Positions 41,698 through 50,338 of a stretch of DNA of 64,000 bases are shown here, piece after piece. Below the pieces are notes generated by a model. It did no database searches. It was given only the letters and a program-made list of their open reading frames with translations, and was not told the origin of the DNA. Numbering within the stretch: the stretch's first letter is position 1; the number at the start of each line of letters is the position of its first letter. A program made the translations under genes and the position numbers. Source of the stretch: Microtetraspora glauca (lineage in GTDB: Bacteria > Actinomycetota > Actinomycetes > Streptomycetales > Streptomycetaceae); contig JOFO01000020.1 in NCBI GenBank assembly GCA_000721275.1, positions 44,227 through 108,226 on the forward strand, written 5' to 3'.

Positions 41698-42094
41698 GGT
41701 CGGGTGAGGACGAGCTGGGCTGGGTCGTGGCCCTGCTGGCTCGTCTCCGGGCGAGGAGCGCGACCGTGTGGCGCGCGTACTCGACGGTCCGTCCCGGCGG
41801 GAGCCTTCGGTGAGTGCCCAACGGTTCATGCCGTTGCCGACCAGAGCGGGTTCGTCCTCGGTTGTCGTCCGGACGCGCATCGTGGAGCGCTGAGCACGCC
41901 CTCGCGGAAGCTTCATCGGTTCGCCGGTGGGACGCGGTGTTCGCGAACACCACGAGGAAGCGGTCTGGTGTACCAGCATGAGCTGGACCTGGGCGAGGAT
42001 GGCCCGGCTGGTGTCGGGCGGCAGTGCGATGGTGATCTTGTCTGGCCAGTTGGGGTTGCTGACGGAGGCTTGGGTGCGCTGGGTGTCGACGGCG
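41698..42094. other. Gene-free stretch at island edge
   Basis: About 400 bases with weak codon bias on both strands. Some minus-strand reading (SVSNPNWPDKITIALPP near 42045) looks like a decayed coding fragment but has no start. A perfect 16-bp palindrome GGTGTTCGCGAACACC lies at 41936-41951. Confidence 0.4.
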
Positions 42095-42589
42095 TCAGTC
42101 GCAAGCGCCCTCGCTGAAGGTCGCGTGAGAGATGTAGAAGGCGAGCATGTCCGGGCCGGGCGGCGGCAGGTCCTCGGCTCCAGGAAAGACCACGGGCGGC
42201 TCCGGATCCGGGGTCAGAGTGACGCGCACGCAGTACTCGGCGTCGGTGTCCTCGGTGCCGATGGTGTAGTTGCCGTCCTGCCCCTCGTGCGTCTCGACGC
42301 CGTACCTGGGGCCGATGTCGGTGTTCCTGATCGCCTCGACGATCAGGGAGCCGTGGTCGCCTGCGAGAGTCGTGTAGTGCGCCTTTCCGTCCAGGTCCGC
42401 GACGCCCTGTTGGACGGCGTCACGGAACTCGCCCTCGCCCCACGTCGACTCGGCACGCACTCCGTACAGCACGCCGAGCGCGACGAGCGGCGCCAGGACG
42501 ATGAGCGCGCGACCGACCGGGTTGCGGTGGTTGTAGACGTACCTGCCGGTACCCCATCCACTCCTGACGAAGACCGGCTCCTCGCTCAC
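42095..42589 (-). CDS. Membrane-anchored hypothetical protein, 164 aa
   Basis: Last gene of the WXG-type operon. A short cytosolic N-terminus (SEEPVFVRSGWGTGRYVYN), one hydrophobic helix at about residues 28-47, then an acidic extracytoplasmic domain rich in Asp/Glu/Pro with two Cys. Not recognised. GTG 42589 overlaps the preceding gene by GTGA. A truncated copy of its first 30 residues survives at 55492-55584. Confidence 0.72.
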   Translation of the reverse strand: MSEEPVFVRSGWGTGRYVYNHRNPVGRALIVLAPLVALGVLYGVRAESTWGEGEFRDAVQQGVADLDGKAHYTTLAGDHGSLIVEAIRNTDIGPRYGVETHEGQDGNYTIGTEDTDAEYCVRVTLTPDPEPPVVFPGAEDLPPPGPDMLAFYISHATFSEGACD

Positions 42590-43170
42590 GTTGCCTCGCA
42601 GCCGGCGATGCGCGCGAGGTTCCTGGCCGCCTCGCGGACGACCGCCGAGCTGTTGCGGATCTCGGTATCGCGCTCGGCGGAGTCCTTCTCCTGTTCCTCG
42701 TCCTTCTTCGAGGGCCCGATGAAGGTCACCGTGATGTACGGGGCGGTCGAGCCCATACGGGCGGCGCAGCCGGCGGGCAGCCACGCCTTGGCCTCCTCGG
42801 GGAGCGCCCAGCCCTTGAACCCGGGGCCGAGGGGGACGGAGTCCTTCCTGGAGCCGGGGTCGTGCCGCTCGTCCGCGACGACCAGTTTGAAGATCTCTCG
42901 GCGGTAGTTGCCGTCGGGGTTGGCGCGCAGCACGGCACACCCCTTGAACACCGCGGTGTCGCCCTTGCCCGGGCTCACCCACTCCTCCGCGCCGACCTCG
43001 CCGCCCTTGCCGTCGTCGATCAGCTCTGCCGTCTGCCGGCTGAGCGCACCGTGGCACAGGGCCTGCGGCAGCGACGGCTTCTTCTCGGTGTCGGGCCAGA
43101 GAGCTGCGGTCACGACCGCCGCCCCGGCGACGCCGAGAACGACGGTCAGCGGCAGCCACTTCTTGTCCAT
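42586..43170 (-). CDS. Membrane-anchored/exported hypothetical protein, 194 aa (paralogue of 55581-56162)
   Basis: N-terminal hydrophobic anchor (WLPLTVVLGVAGAAVVTAALW) followed by an extracellular domain with four Cys, likely disulfides (ALCHGALS, FKGCAVL, LPAGCAARMG, IAGCEAT). The C-terminal 50 residues are a charged helix. No known family. It is about two-thirds identical by eye to the protein at 55581-56162. It starts 3 bp after the large WXG-type gene, so it is probably secreted or displayed with it. Confidence 0.75.
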   Translation of the reverse strand: MDKKWLPLTVVLGVAGAAVVTAALWPDTEKKPSLPQALCHGALSRQTAELIDDGKGGEVGAEEWVSPGKGDTAVFKGCAVLRANPDGNYRREIFKLVVADERHDPGSRKDSVPLGPGFKGWALPEEAKAWLPAGCAARMGSTAPYITVTFIGPSKKDEEQEKDSAERDTEIRNSSAVVREAARNLARIAGCEAT

Positions 43171-43173
43171 CGG

Positions 43174-45417
43174 TCACTGGCCCATCGACTTGTCGGCGTC
43201 TTGCATGCCGTTGTGGTACCACTGCTCGGTGATCGCCTGGAGGTGGTCCTCGTACTCGCCGGGGCTCGTGTCCAGCTCCTCCTCCGACAGTCCGCGATGC
43301 GTCGCCATCCCGCGCAGCATGCCGTACAGCTGCTTCTGGCCCTCGTCGTAGTGCTTGATCATGTTTTCGCGGGTCGCGGCGTCGACCTTGGCGTTCTCGT
43401 CGTTCAGGTTCGCGCTCAGACCCCAGTCGATCGAGCGCTGGACCCCGTTGCCGACGATCGGGATGGGGGTCAGCAGCCCACCGTAGACGTGATAGTTGAC
43501 CATTTTGTTCCAGTTGTTGGCGTCCTTCTCGGCCTGACCCAGGTCGTAGATGACGTCGCCGCGCACACCGTCGAGGTGACCGAGCACCGAAGCCGACTGC
43601 TTGACCCAGGCCCGCAGCTCCGGGTCCTCCTTGCGGAAGGACTCCTCCGGGAAGCGCGACAGCCCCTCCCCGATCACGGCGGTCTGCGAGCCGTGGATGG
43701 CCTTGAAGGCGTTGGGGTCCTCGGCCGTGGAGCGGATGATCCGGGTGAGGTCGCCGCGGTCGATCTCCAGCTGGTTGAAGTCGGTCGGGCCGTCCATCTT
43801 CTTGCCGAGGATCTGGTGCACGTCGGAGCCGTAGTCGGCGATCATGTCGGCCATCGGCAGCCGCATGGAGACGGGGACGGCGCTCTGGTCGGTCCTGAGC
43901 TCCTTCGTGTACTCGCCCATCACCCGCTCGAAGATCGCGGTCTCGGCGCCGTCGTGGTGGGCGGGCACCGGGTGCATCGGTGTGCCAGGGGCGCGGCCGG
44001 TGGCGGCGGCCTCGAGCGCGAGACCGAGCTCGGCCCGGGCCGAGGAGTGTTGGAGCTCCTCCGGCATCTCGCTCTCGACCTCGCCGCCGGGCCACTTCCG
44101 GTCGTCCAGGAAGTACTTCAGGTTGTCGGTCGTGTTCGGGTCGAAGTAGTGGGTTGCGGCGGACGGGTTGCGGCTCATGGCGTTCAGCAGGCCCTTCATG
44201 GGGTCCTCCTGGGTGCCCTGCCAGTTCTCCATGTGGCCGTCGTACGGGTCGGCGGCGGTCGTCTCCCAGTCCCGGATGGTGTCGGCGACCTCGGTGAGGA
44301 AGGCCTCGCTGTACACCGGGTCGCCCTCGTCCTTCTGCCAGGGCGAGGACTTCTCCTTGGGGTCCTTGTTCGGGTCGTAGACCTGGCCGTCGTTGTCCGC
44401 GGCCATCAGCTTGGTCAGCGCGCTGAGGCCCGCCGCTCCGCCGCCCAGCTGCCCCGGGTGCCGGTTCGGAAGGCCGTTGCCGTCGCGGGCCACGGCGATG
44501 AGGCGGTCGGTCCAGGCGGAGGTGACGCCGCCGGGGGAACCGAGCGGCGAATCGGGTCCGGTGGCGGTGGCGAGGCTGCCGGACAGCGCCCGGTAGAGGC
44601 GGGCGTCGGTCGCGGAGAGTTGGCCGTCGCGGCCGCCGGCCTCCAGGCTGCTCGCCAGCAGGAGTACGGCCTCCTGCTGCTCCCGGCCGTTGAAGCTGAG
44701 GTTGGTCATGAGCTCGGCGGAGAACGCCGGCGAGCCCTGGCCCTCCTCCACGAGCTTCAGCAGCCGCTCGCGCTCCTTGTCGTCGAGGTGCTCCCAGCGG
44801 CCGTAGAGCTTGGCGGCCTCCCGGCCGTTCTCCGCCTGCTGCTTCTCCTCATCGCGCATCCTCTTCGCGTCGGCGATGCCTCCGAGGTCGGCGCTGCCGA
44901 AGTCGTTCGGGTGGTTCTTGATCAGCGCGCGCAGGCCCCAGGCGCACAGCTCGTCCGCCTCGGCGGCGCGCTTCAGGATGCCCTCGATCTTGCCGCGTAG
45001 CGCCTCGAACTGAGCCTCTGTGGCGAGTGGTTCCGTGCTGTCGGCCGACCGGCGGTCCGGGGGGACGCGATGGCTGATCACACCGTCGGGGTAGATGGTG
45101 ATGCCCGGCGGAGGGTTGTCGTACGTCGCCTTCAGGTCGGCCTGGGCCGACTTGAGCAGGGTATGCGCGTCCTGGAGGAGGTCGCGGACGGACTCGGCCT
45201 CGGTGACCGCGTCACCGAACTCCTTCGCCGTCTTCGTGACGAACTCCTTCGTCACCGTGGCGTTCTCGCCCCGCCAGGTCGACTTGTCCGCCTTCGTCTT
45301 CATCGCCGACGCCTCCGTCTTGAGGGCGTTCAGCTTCGTGATCATCTCCGACCACTGGGTGACCGCGGTCTGCGCCGGCCCCAGCTTGGCGTTCAGGAGC
45401 TGTTCGAACGTGGGCAT
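43174..45417 (-). CDS. Large WXG-type (ESX/T7SS substrate-like) protein, 747 aa
   Basis: The first 100 residues form a helical hairpin with a W-x-G turn (TWRGEN, W48-R49-G50), followed by KEFVTKTAKEFGDAVTEAESVRDLL, the pattern of type VII secretion substrates. The remaining 600 residues are mostly helical and lack a recognised toxin motif; ADYGSDVHQILGKKMDG near residue 535 recurs in the protein at 56468-57430. Related Streptomyces proteins carry a DUF6571-type label in my memory (unsure). It starts 9 bp after the small partner gene, which suggests co-secretion. Confidence 0.78.
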   Translation of the reverse strand: MPTFEQLLNAKLGPAQTAVTQWSEMITKLNALKTEASAMKTKADKSTWRGENATVTKEFVTKTAKEFGDAVTEAESVRDLLQDAHTLLKSAQADLKATYDNPPPGITIYPDGVISHRVPPDRRSADSTEPLATEAQFEALRGKIEGILKRAAEADELCAWGLRALIKNHPNDFGSADLGGIADAKRMRDEEKQQAENGREAAKLYGRWEHLDDKERERLLKLVEEGQGSPAFSAELMTNLSFNGREQQEAVLLLASSLEAGGRDGQLSATDARLYRALSGSLATATGPDSPLGSPGGVTSAWTDRLIAVARDGNGLPNRHPGQLGGGAAGLSALTKLMAADNDGQVYDPNKDPKEKSSPWQKDEGDPVYSEAFLTEVADTIRDWETTAADPYDGHMENWQGTQEDPMKGLLNAMSRNPSAATHYFDPNTTDNLKYFLDDRKWPGGEVESEMPEELQHSSARAELGLALEAAATGRAPGTPMHPVPAHHDGAETAIFERVMGEYTKELRTDQSAVPVSMRLPMADMIADYGSDVHQILGKKMDGPTDFNQLEIDRGDLTRIIRSTAEDPNAFKAIHGSQTAVIGEGLSRFPEESFRKEDPELRAWVKQSASVLGHLDGVRGDVIYDLGQAEKDANNWNKMVNYHVYGGLLTPIPIVGNGVQRSIDWGLSANLNDENAKVDAATRENMIKHYDEGQKQLYGMLRGMATHRGLSEEELDTSPGEYEDHLQAITEQWYHNGMQDADKSMGQ

Positions 45418-45426
45418 GAGAGCTCC

Positions 45427-45888
45427 TTACCGGAAGAGCTGACTGATCTTGGACGCCGGTACGGCCCCGTCGTCACCGGGCGCGACGGGGCCGACGATGC
45501 GCAACTGCGCCGCGATCCAGTCGTCGTCGGCCTGCGCGGACTTCTTCGTGAAGTTCAGATGATTGGAGATGTGCGCACATGCCTGGAGCAGGGTCCTGAC
45601 CTGTGTCCCCCAGGTCTTGTTGACCTCGCTCAGCGCGGCGCCGGCGTCGAAGCCGTCGCCCTTCAGGCCGCTCGCCGCGGTCTCGCTCGCCGCGGCGGCG
45701 TGCTTCCCGCCCGCCTGGAGCCCGTTGAACAGGCCGTGCGCGGCGTGACCGATCGCACCCAGGTCGTCGTCCTCGATGACGTAGTCCGCCGAACCCTTCG
45801 CCGGCCCCGAGCCGCCCGTACCGCCGGCCTGGTTCAGTCTCATGGCCGCGGCTTCCTTTGCTGCGGCCCACTCACCCTCGAACGACAT
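45427..45888 (-). CDS. Small WXG-operon partner protein, 153 aa
   Basis: First gene of the operon. MSFEGEWAAAKEAAAMRLNQAGG is the typical opening of a Streptomyces family found beside large WXG proteins; the C-terminal part contains TWGTQVRTLLQACAHISNHL. Helical, acidic, no signal peptide. Probably a co-secreted partner or chaperone of the 747-aa protein (inference). ATG 45888 has GGGGTGG upstream. Confidence 0.75.
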   Translation of the reverse strand: MSFEGEWAAAKEAAAMRLNQAGGTGGSGPAKGSADYVIEDDDLGAIGHAAHGLFNGLQAGGKHAAAASETAASGLKGDGFDAGAALSEVNKTWGTQVRTLLQACAHISNHLNFTKKSAQADDDWIAAQLRIVGPVAPGDDGAVPASKISQLFR

Positions 45889-46769
45889 CGTCGCCACCCC
45901 GTGTCTTGACGGTCGGAATCGCGCCGCCGGCCGCGGGCACCGCATGGGGCCCACAGGCCGAGCATGAGCAATCGATCATACATACGGGTGCTTCCGACCT
46001 GGCTGCCTCTTCGCTCCTCCCGGACGCGAGCACAGCGCATCGGCGACGGACGAGGAGCCGGGGCGCGCCATCATCAGGCTCGGCCGCGATCGCCAAGGCC
46101 ACGAGAAGATCCGGGAACCCCCCACCCGTGCTCTCGCCTCGCACATCGAAAACGCGCGTCAGATCCTGCGCCGCTTAGGCAGCAATCAATACGTCACCGG
46201 ATGGGACGAAGCGGATGCCCCGGCTCGGGCGGGCATCGCTGACCACCACCCCGACGCCGACAACCAGATGCGTTCTCTGGGAGGAGCCACGGGCTGTCCG
46301 GGTGAGATTGCCGCAGCTTTCGGTCCTGACGGCGGGCGGCCGCGACATCGATCCTGCGCCGCAGGATCTCGTCGACGATCGCGTCGGCCGCGTCCTGGAA
46401 GGCGGTGAAGACAGCGGGCATCATCAGGGCGCTCATGCAGTAGGAACGGCGGAGGCCGGTCAGTGGATGCCCTTGAACCCCGGGCCGAGCGCATCGGCGG
46501 GGGCCTGCGTCCCGTACGCGGGGTGGGGACCGCCGCCGCGGCGGCCGACTCCGGCCCCGCGCCCACCGGCAGGCCAAGCGGCGCCGGGCGCCGAATCGCG
46601 CCGCGGCATGCAGTACGTCGCCGATGGCGGTGGTCCCCCCGCCGCCCGCCGCGGCCTGGCGCACCTCGCCCGCTTCGCCGGCGACTTCCCCGCCCCCCCG
46701 TGCGGGCGTTTCCGACCTCGGCTGGCCCGGACGCCATCACCCCGCCCCAGCAGCGGTCTTGACCCACTG
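45889..46769. other. Decayed region without intact gene
   Basis: About 900 bases with only broken coding traces. A plus-strand fragment near 46130-46200 reads SHIENARQILRRLGSNQYVTGWDEAD and a minus-strand fragment near 46390-46440 reads MPAVFTAFQDAADAIVDEILRRR; neither has a complete frame. At 46468-46490 there is a 20-base near-match to the CCCTTGAACCCGGGGCCGAG stretch found in both 42586-43170 and 55581-56162. Confidence 0.4.
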
Positions 46770-46885
46770 GGGCGCAGTCCCGACAAGTCGGGGTCGTGGA
46801 AGGAGTACCGGCCGAGCATGACGCGGTGCCGGGCGAACAGCGAGAGGCGCGCGACGTCCTCGTCTCGGCCCCTTTCAGGTGCTCT
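46770..46885 (-). mobile_element. Tn3-family transposase remnant (C-terminal scrap)
   Basis: One minus-strand frame reads EDVARLSLFARHRVMLGRYSF followed by DPDLSGLRP, closely matching the conserved end of Tn3-type transposases (VARLSP...INxLGRYSF...LRPLR). No catalytic part, inverted repeat or resolvase is nearby, so only the tail survives. Confidence 0.5.
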
Positions 46886-46941
46886 ATGAGCAGGGGCATC
46901 CACGCACGTAACTCCTTCTGCCTGCGCCCGTTGGGTGAAGC

Positions 46942-48117
46942 ATGCCAGCATCAGCGTCCAACGCCTCCTGTGCCAGTACAGCCCCGAGTGGAACACCCCT
47001 GCCGCGCCCCTTCCTCTTGACCCAGAAGCAGGGAGAAGCGGCCCGTGCCTTGCTCGACTATGTCGCGGCGCTTCCCCTGCCCGGCCCCGACGCGCAGCTT
47101 CTGGCGACGCTGGTGACCATCCGGGCAGCACGCGGCGGCGTCGGCAACATCACCGGTCAGGATCTCGCCTCACTTCGCCTCGGCGACGCCCACGAAGCCG
47201 TCAACGCCCTGCGGACGCTGGGATGGGAGTTGGCGGACACGGTCTTCAACACCGACCCCACCGCGCCTCCGACTCCCGTCACCGTCCCGGAATTGACCCG
47301 CAACGACGACCACCCCCTGCCGCTCGGAAAGCAGACCCGTTCACGCGTCTCTGGGTGGACCACCAAGTCGCTGTCGGCCAAGCCGGTCAAGAGACTCCCG
47401 CCCGCCGCCCGCCTGGCCGGCTTGTTCCTCGCCGCCCACGGCACCTCCCGTCTCCTCGGCTCCCTCCCGGACCGCCTACCCGTAGCCTGCAGGGCGGAGC
47501 TCCCGAAGCTCCTGGAAAAAGGCTTCCTCGCCGAGCTGTCCGGCGATCGGTACCGTCTCGACCCCCAGGTACGCCACCTTTCCGGACTGCGGCCGCCCAC
47601 CGAGGAGGAGCGGGCGCACACCGCCGCCACCAAGCCGGCACGCGGGTTCCACTTCGATGCCGACGCGTGGCTTCGGTGGAAGGAAGCGGCTACTCCTGGC
47701 CTGCGAAGGCATATGGAGAGCATCGAGTCCTGCGCCCTGTGCGAGTTTGCCCCGGACCGGGTGGCGGAGGCGTTCATGACCCCCAGCCGGGCCCAGTTCA
47801 TGTCCAAGCAGACCAAGACGCTGTACGGACAGTGGAAGAGCGAACACCCCGACCGTGGCCCGCAGGTTGCCGCGTTCACGGTGACCTTCCGCGCCGAGCA
47901 CGGCCATGGTCCCTCGTTCCGGCAGCTCGGGGACGGCATGGGCTGGGACGTGCCCCACCAACTCCGGTGTTTCATCGTGCAGCGTCTTCTGGCGAACGAC
48001 TGGCTCACGACCACCGGAACCGTCCCCTGGACCCTTCGCCCTGGAACGGCAGCCCAGGCGCACGGCATCACCCTGCCCCGCGCTCGCACCGCCCCCGTCG
48101 CCACACAGAGCTCCTGA
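46942..48117 (+). CDS. Hypothetical protein, 391 aa, accessory region
   Basis: Not recognised. N-terminal 40 residues are Pro/Ser-rich, then a helical segment (GEAARALLDYVAALPLPGPDAQLL) that may be a winged helix, and a C-terminal region with FRQLGDGMGWDVPHQLRCFIVQRLL resembling a second helix-turn-helix. A CALC pair is too small for a metal site alone. Codon bias is clearly lower than in the core genes, in line with transfer. Start at ATG 46942 is uncertain. Possibly a regulator or plasmid-type function. Confidence 0.65.
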   Translation: MPASASNASCASTAPSGTPLPRPFLLTQKQGEAARALLDYVAALPLPGPDAQLLATLVTIRAARGGVGNITGQDLASLRLGDAHEAVNALRTLGWELADTVFNTDPTAPPTPVTVPELTRNDDHPLPLGKQTRSRVSGWTTKSLSAKPVKRLPPAARLAGLFLAAHGTSRLLGSLPDRLPVACRAELPKLLEKGFLAELSGDRYRLDPQVRHLSGLRPPTEEERAHTAATKPARGFHFDADAWLRWKEAATPGLRRHMESIESCALCEFAPDRVAEAFMTPSRAQFMSKQTKTLYGQWKSEHPDRGPQVAAFTVTFRAEHGHGPSFRQLGDGMGWDVPHQLRCFIVQRLLANDWLTTTGTVPWTLRPGTAAQAHGITLPRARTAPVATQSS

Positions 48118-48144
48118 CCTTGCGCAGTTCCACCGGCAGCCGCG

Positions 48145-48324
48145 ATGCCGCACCGACTCACCGCCACGCGCTACGAGCGGATCGAACAGCTCCTGGCCCA
48201 CCCTAGCCCCGGCGAGGACGAGCGCGTCACCATAGCCCTCGACGACCGCATCCCCCCTGAAACGGACAGAGACGGCGACGACCAGGACGGCGAGAACACG
48301 ACGAGGAATGGCTGGGGAGCGTAG
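48145..48324 (+). CDS. Small acidic hypothetical protein, 59 aa
   Basis: Short ORF (MPHRLTATRYERIEQLL at its start, Asp-rich tail) 27 bp after the 391-aa gene and in the same direction. The ribosome site is weak. A short helix then a disordered acidic tail; could be a small regulatory or antitoxin-like protein. Weakly supported. Confidence 0.35.
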   Translation: MPHRLTATRYERIEQLLAHPSPGEDERVTIALDDRIPPETDRDGDDQDGENTTRNGWGA

Positions 48325-48428
48325 GGGAAAGGCCCCCTGGTCCGAACAAGCGCCAGCACGGGCGCGGCGGGCGGCACCGGCCGTCCGGCGCGTTCGGCTG
48401 TCCTGTGCAATCGAACCTTGATTGCGTG

Positions 48429-48872
48429 CCGTCGAAGTTTGAGCAGGGCAGAGAGGGGCCCGCAAGGCCCGCCTCAGTGGCTCTTCATCAGGAGGTGCAG
48501 CAGCGTGACCACGGCGACCCCGACCAGTAGGGCAGTGCCGAACGACGGGTGCTCCAAGGCCGCATACGTTGCGCTGCCGCCGACGAGCAGGAGCAATACG
48601 GTCTGCTGATCCATCCGACTATCCATGAGGAGGCCCCTTCCAGGACGCTTTGCTACGACAGCGCGATCGGGTGCAGCCGCGCCATCACGATCAGCGTCTT
48701 CTGGGAAATGACCGCCTCTCAGCTGAGCGCGAGCGTTCGTACGTGCAGGTCACGCAGCTGGTTGCGTGACTCGCAGGGTGCCCTTCTCCACCCGGTGGGC
48801 ACCGATGAGCCTGTGGAACCCCAAGTTGTGGTTGCTGCGTCAGCGCAGGACAGGCCGCTCAAACTTCGATGG
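48429..48872. repeat. Inverted repeat pair flanking a 410-bp segment
   Basis: CCGTCGAAGTTTGAGC (48429-48444) matches the reverse complement of GCTCAAACTTCGATGG (48857-48872) at 15 of 16 positions. Between them lies a small membrane-protein gene. Could be the ends of a MITE-like or IS-derived element, or two regulator sites. No transposase inside. Confidence 0.5.
48474..48626 (-). CDS. Small two-helix membrane protein, 50 aa
   Basis: Two hydrophobic stretches (QQTVLLLLVGGSATYAAL and GTALLVGVAVVTLLHLLM) separated by a short polar loop, ending MKSH. ATG 48626 has AAGGGG about 9 bases upstream; ATG 48614 is alternative. Lower codon bias than the core. Function unknown; similar tiny membrane proteins occur on Streptomyces mobile elements. 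A GC hairpin overlaps the stop region. Confidence 0.55.
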   Translation of the reverse strand: MDSRMDQQTVLLLLVGGSATYAALEHPSFGTALLVGVAVVTLLHLLMKSH

Positions 48873-48889
48873 CACACGCTCAAATATCG
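48627..48889. other. No gene seen
   Basis: Short stretch between the small membrane gene and the following pseudogene. It contains the right inverted repeat and no supported frame. Confidence 0.4.
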
Positions 48890-49483
48890 CTGTCACGGGA
48901 CATCGGCGTGGGCCCGCTGGATGGCGGCGGCACGTACGGCTTCGGCGGCTTGGTGCGCATGTCCTCGAGCGACATCGGAGCGTCGTCCTCCCGGCTGCCC
49001 TCGACTTCGGGAAAGACGCGGGCGGCGAGTGCGCGGCGGGCCTGTTCCTGTCGTTCGACGGCGGCGGCCAGGGCCGGTCCTTCCGGAAGGCGGGGCGACC
49101 ACGCGGTGAGCGGTGCGATGGGAGCCGGCCGACGCGCTCTCCCGCGTCTTCACCGGCCCGACCGAATGAGTGGGCACGGGCCGGGTCATCGGCGGCCATC
49201 GGGAACGGCGACGTGGTGGCGGGAGGCAGGCGTGTACGGCGCGGACGTTCGCGTAGGGCACCACGTGGTTGGCGGCCGTGATGAGCTGCGGCACGCACCA
49301 GCGGGCCCTTGTGGCATACGCGGGGGCGTCGGGGACGAGGCCCAGGCGCCGGGACTCCTCGTCGAACCCCGTGGCCTTCACATGACCGGCAAGCTCGGCC
49401 GCGGTGAGGATGGTCTCCCACTGAGCCGGGACGCTGCCGCCTGCGGCCGGGGCGACCAGGCCGCGCTAGGTCATCATCATTCC
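48890..49483 (-). pseudogene. Broken hypothetical gene (amber codon and frameshifts)
   Basis: The minus strand reads RGLVAP, then ETILTAAELAGHVKATGFDE, LGLVPDAPAYATRARWCVPQ and ANHVVPYANVRAV in one frame, while a coding-like C-terminus (EGPALAAAVERQEQARRALA, MSLEDMRTKPPKPYVPPP) is in another frame. A TAG follows the likely start MMMT. Family not recognised. It abuts the truncated binding-protein gene on the other strand. Confidence 0.5.
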
Positions 49484-49496
49484 GATCGCCGCGTCC

Positions 49497-50332
49497 AGAG
49501 CACACTGAACGGTCCCGCCAAGAAGGTCGTCGGCACCGAGTGGCACGAGGTCGAACTGCTGGTCTCGCTCGGGATCGACCCGATCGGCGTCGCCGACGTC
49601 AAGGGCTACAAGACCTGGAACACCGCCGTCCCGCTGAAGAACGAGCCCAAGGACATCGGCACCCGAGGCGAGCCGAGCATGGACACCATCGCCGCCCTGA
49701 AGCCGGACCTCATCATCGCCAGCACCGACCTGCCGCCGACCGCCGTCAAGCAGCTGCGCAAGGTCGCCCCGGTCGTGGAGGTCGAATCGGCCGACGCGGC
49801 CGACCCGATCGGGCAGATGAACAAGAACCTCGACTTGCTCGCCCAGGCCACCGGTACCACCGACAGGGCCGCCGAGGTGAAGAGGACGTTCGAGGCGAAG
49901 GTCGAGGAGGGCAGGAAAACCCTTGCCGGCGCCGGTCTCGGCGGTGCGAAGGTCCTTCGCCGACGGCTACCTCGTCTCTAACCAGGTCTCCATCCGTCCC
50001 TTCACCAGCGGCTCGCTCATTGGCGCCGTCAACGAGAAGCTCGGCCTGAAGAACGACTGGACCGTCAAAGCGATTCGGTGTACGGCCTCGGTTCGACCGA
50101 CGTCGAGGGCATGACCAATATCAGCGCCGACGTGCACTTCGCCTACATCGGCAACGACGGCGACGAGAACAGCACCCCGTTCACCGGCGCCCTCGCCAAG
50201 GACAAGGTGTGGACCTCGCTGCCGTTCGTGAAGAAGGGCAACGTCCACCGACTGCTCGACGGCATCTGGATGTTCGGCGGACCCGGATCGATGACCAAGT
50301 ACATAGATTCGCTCATCGCCCTGACGGAGTAA
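49497..50332 (+). pseudogene. Siderophore ABC transporter substrate-binding protein, truncated and frameshifted
   Basis: Clear FecB/FepB-type periplasmic binding protein: VVGTEWHEVELLVSLGIDP, DTIAALKPDLIIASTD, FADGYLVSNQVSIRPF, YIGNDGDENSTPFTG and GIWMFGGPGSMTKYIDSL. The signal peptide and first residues are missing, and the frame shifts twice (near 49955 and near 50070). The original lipoprotein would have delivered ferric siderophore to the permease whose remains follow 6 bp later. Confidence 0.85.
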
Positions 50333-50338
50333 GACACC

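Noticed and set aside
41704..42117. 137-residue plus-strand frame after the metallo-hydrolase gene
   Set aside because: No ribosome site, irregular codon bias and no recognisable domain; the opposite strand looks slightly more coding-like but is also broken.
46468..46490. Third copy of the Cys-rich WXG-operon gene
   Set aside because: Only about 20 bases resemble the PLGPGFKG coding stretch; flanking bases do not match, so it may be chance.
46186..46899. 237-residue minus-strand frame over the decayed region
   Set aside because: Arg/Pro/Ala low complexity; it crosses several unrelated coding scraps lying in other frames.
48425..48878. Inverted repeat as ends of a complete insertion sequence
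   Set aside because: The enclosed 410 bp has no transposase, so I call it only a repeat pair.
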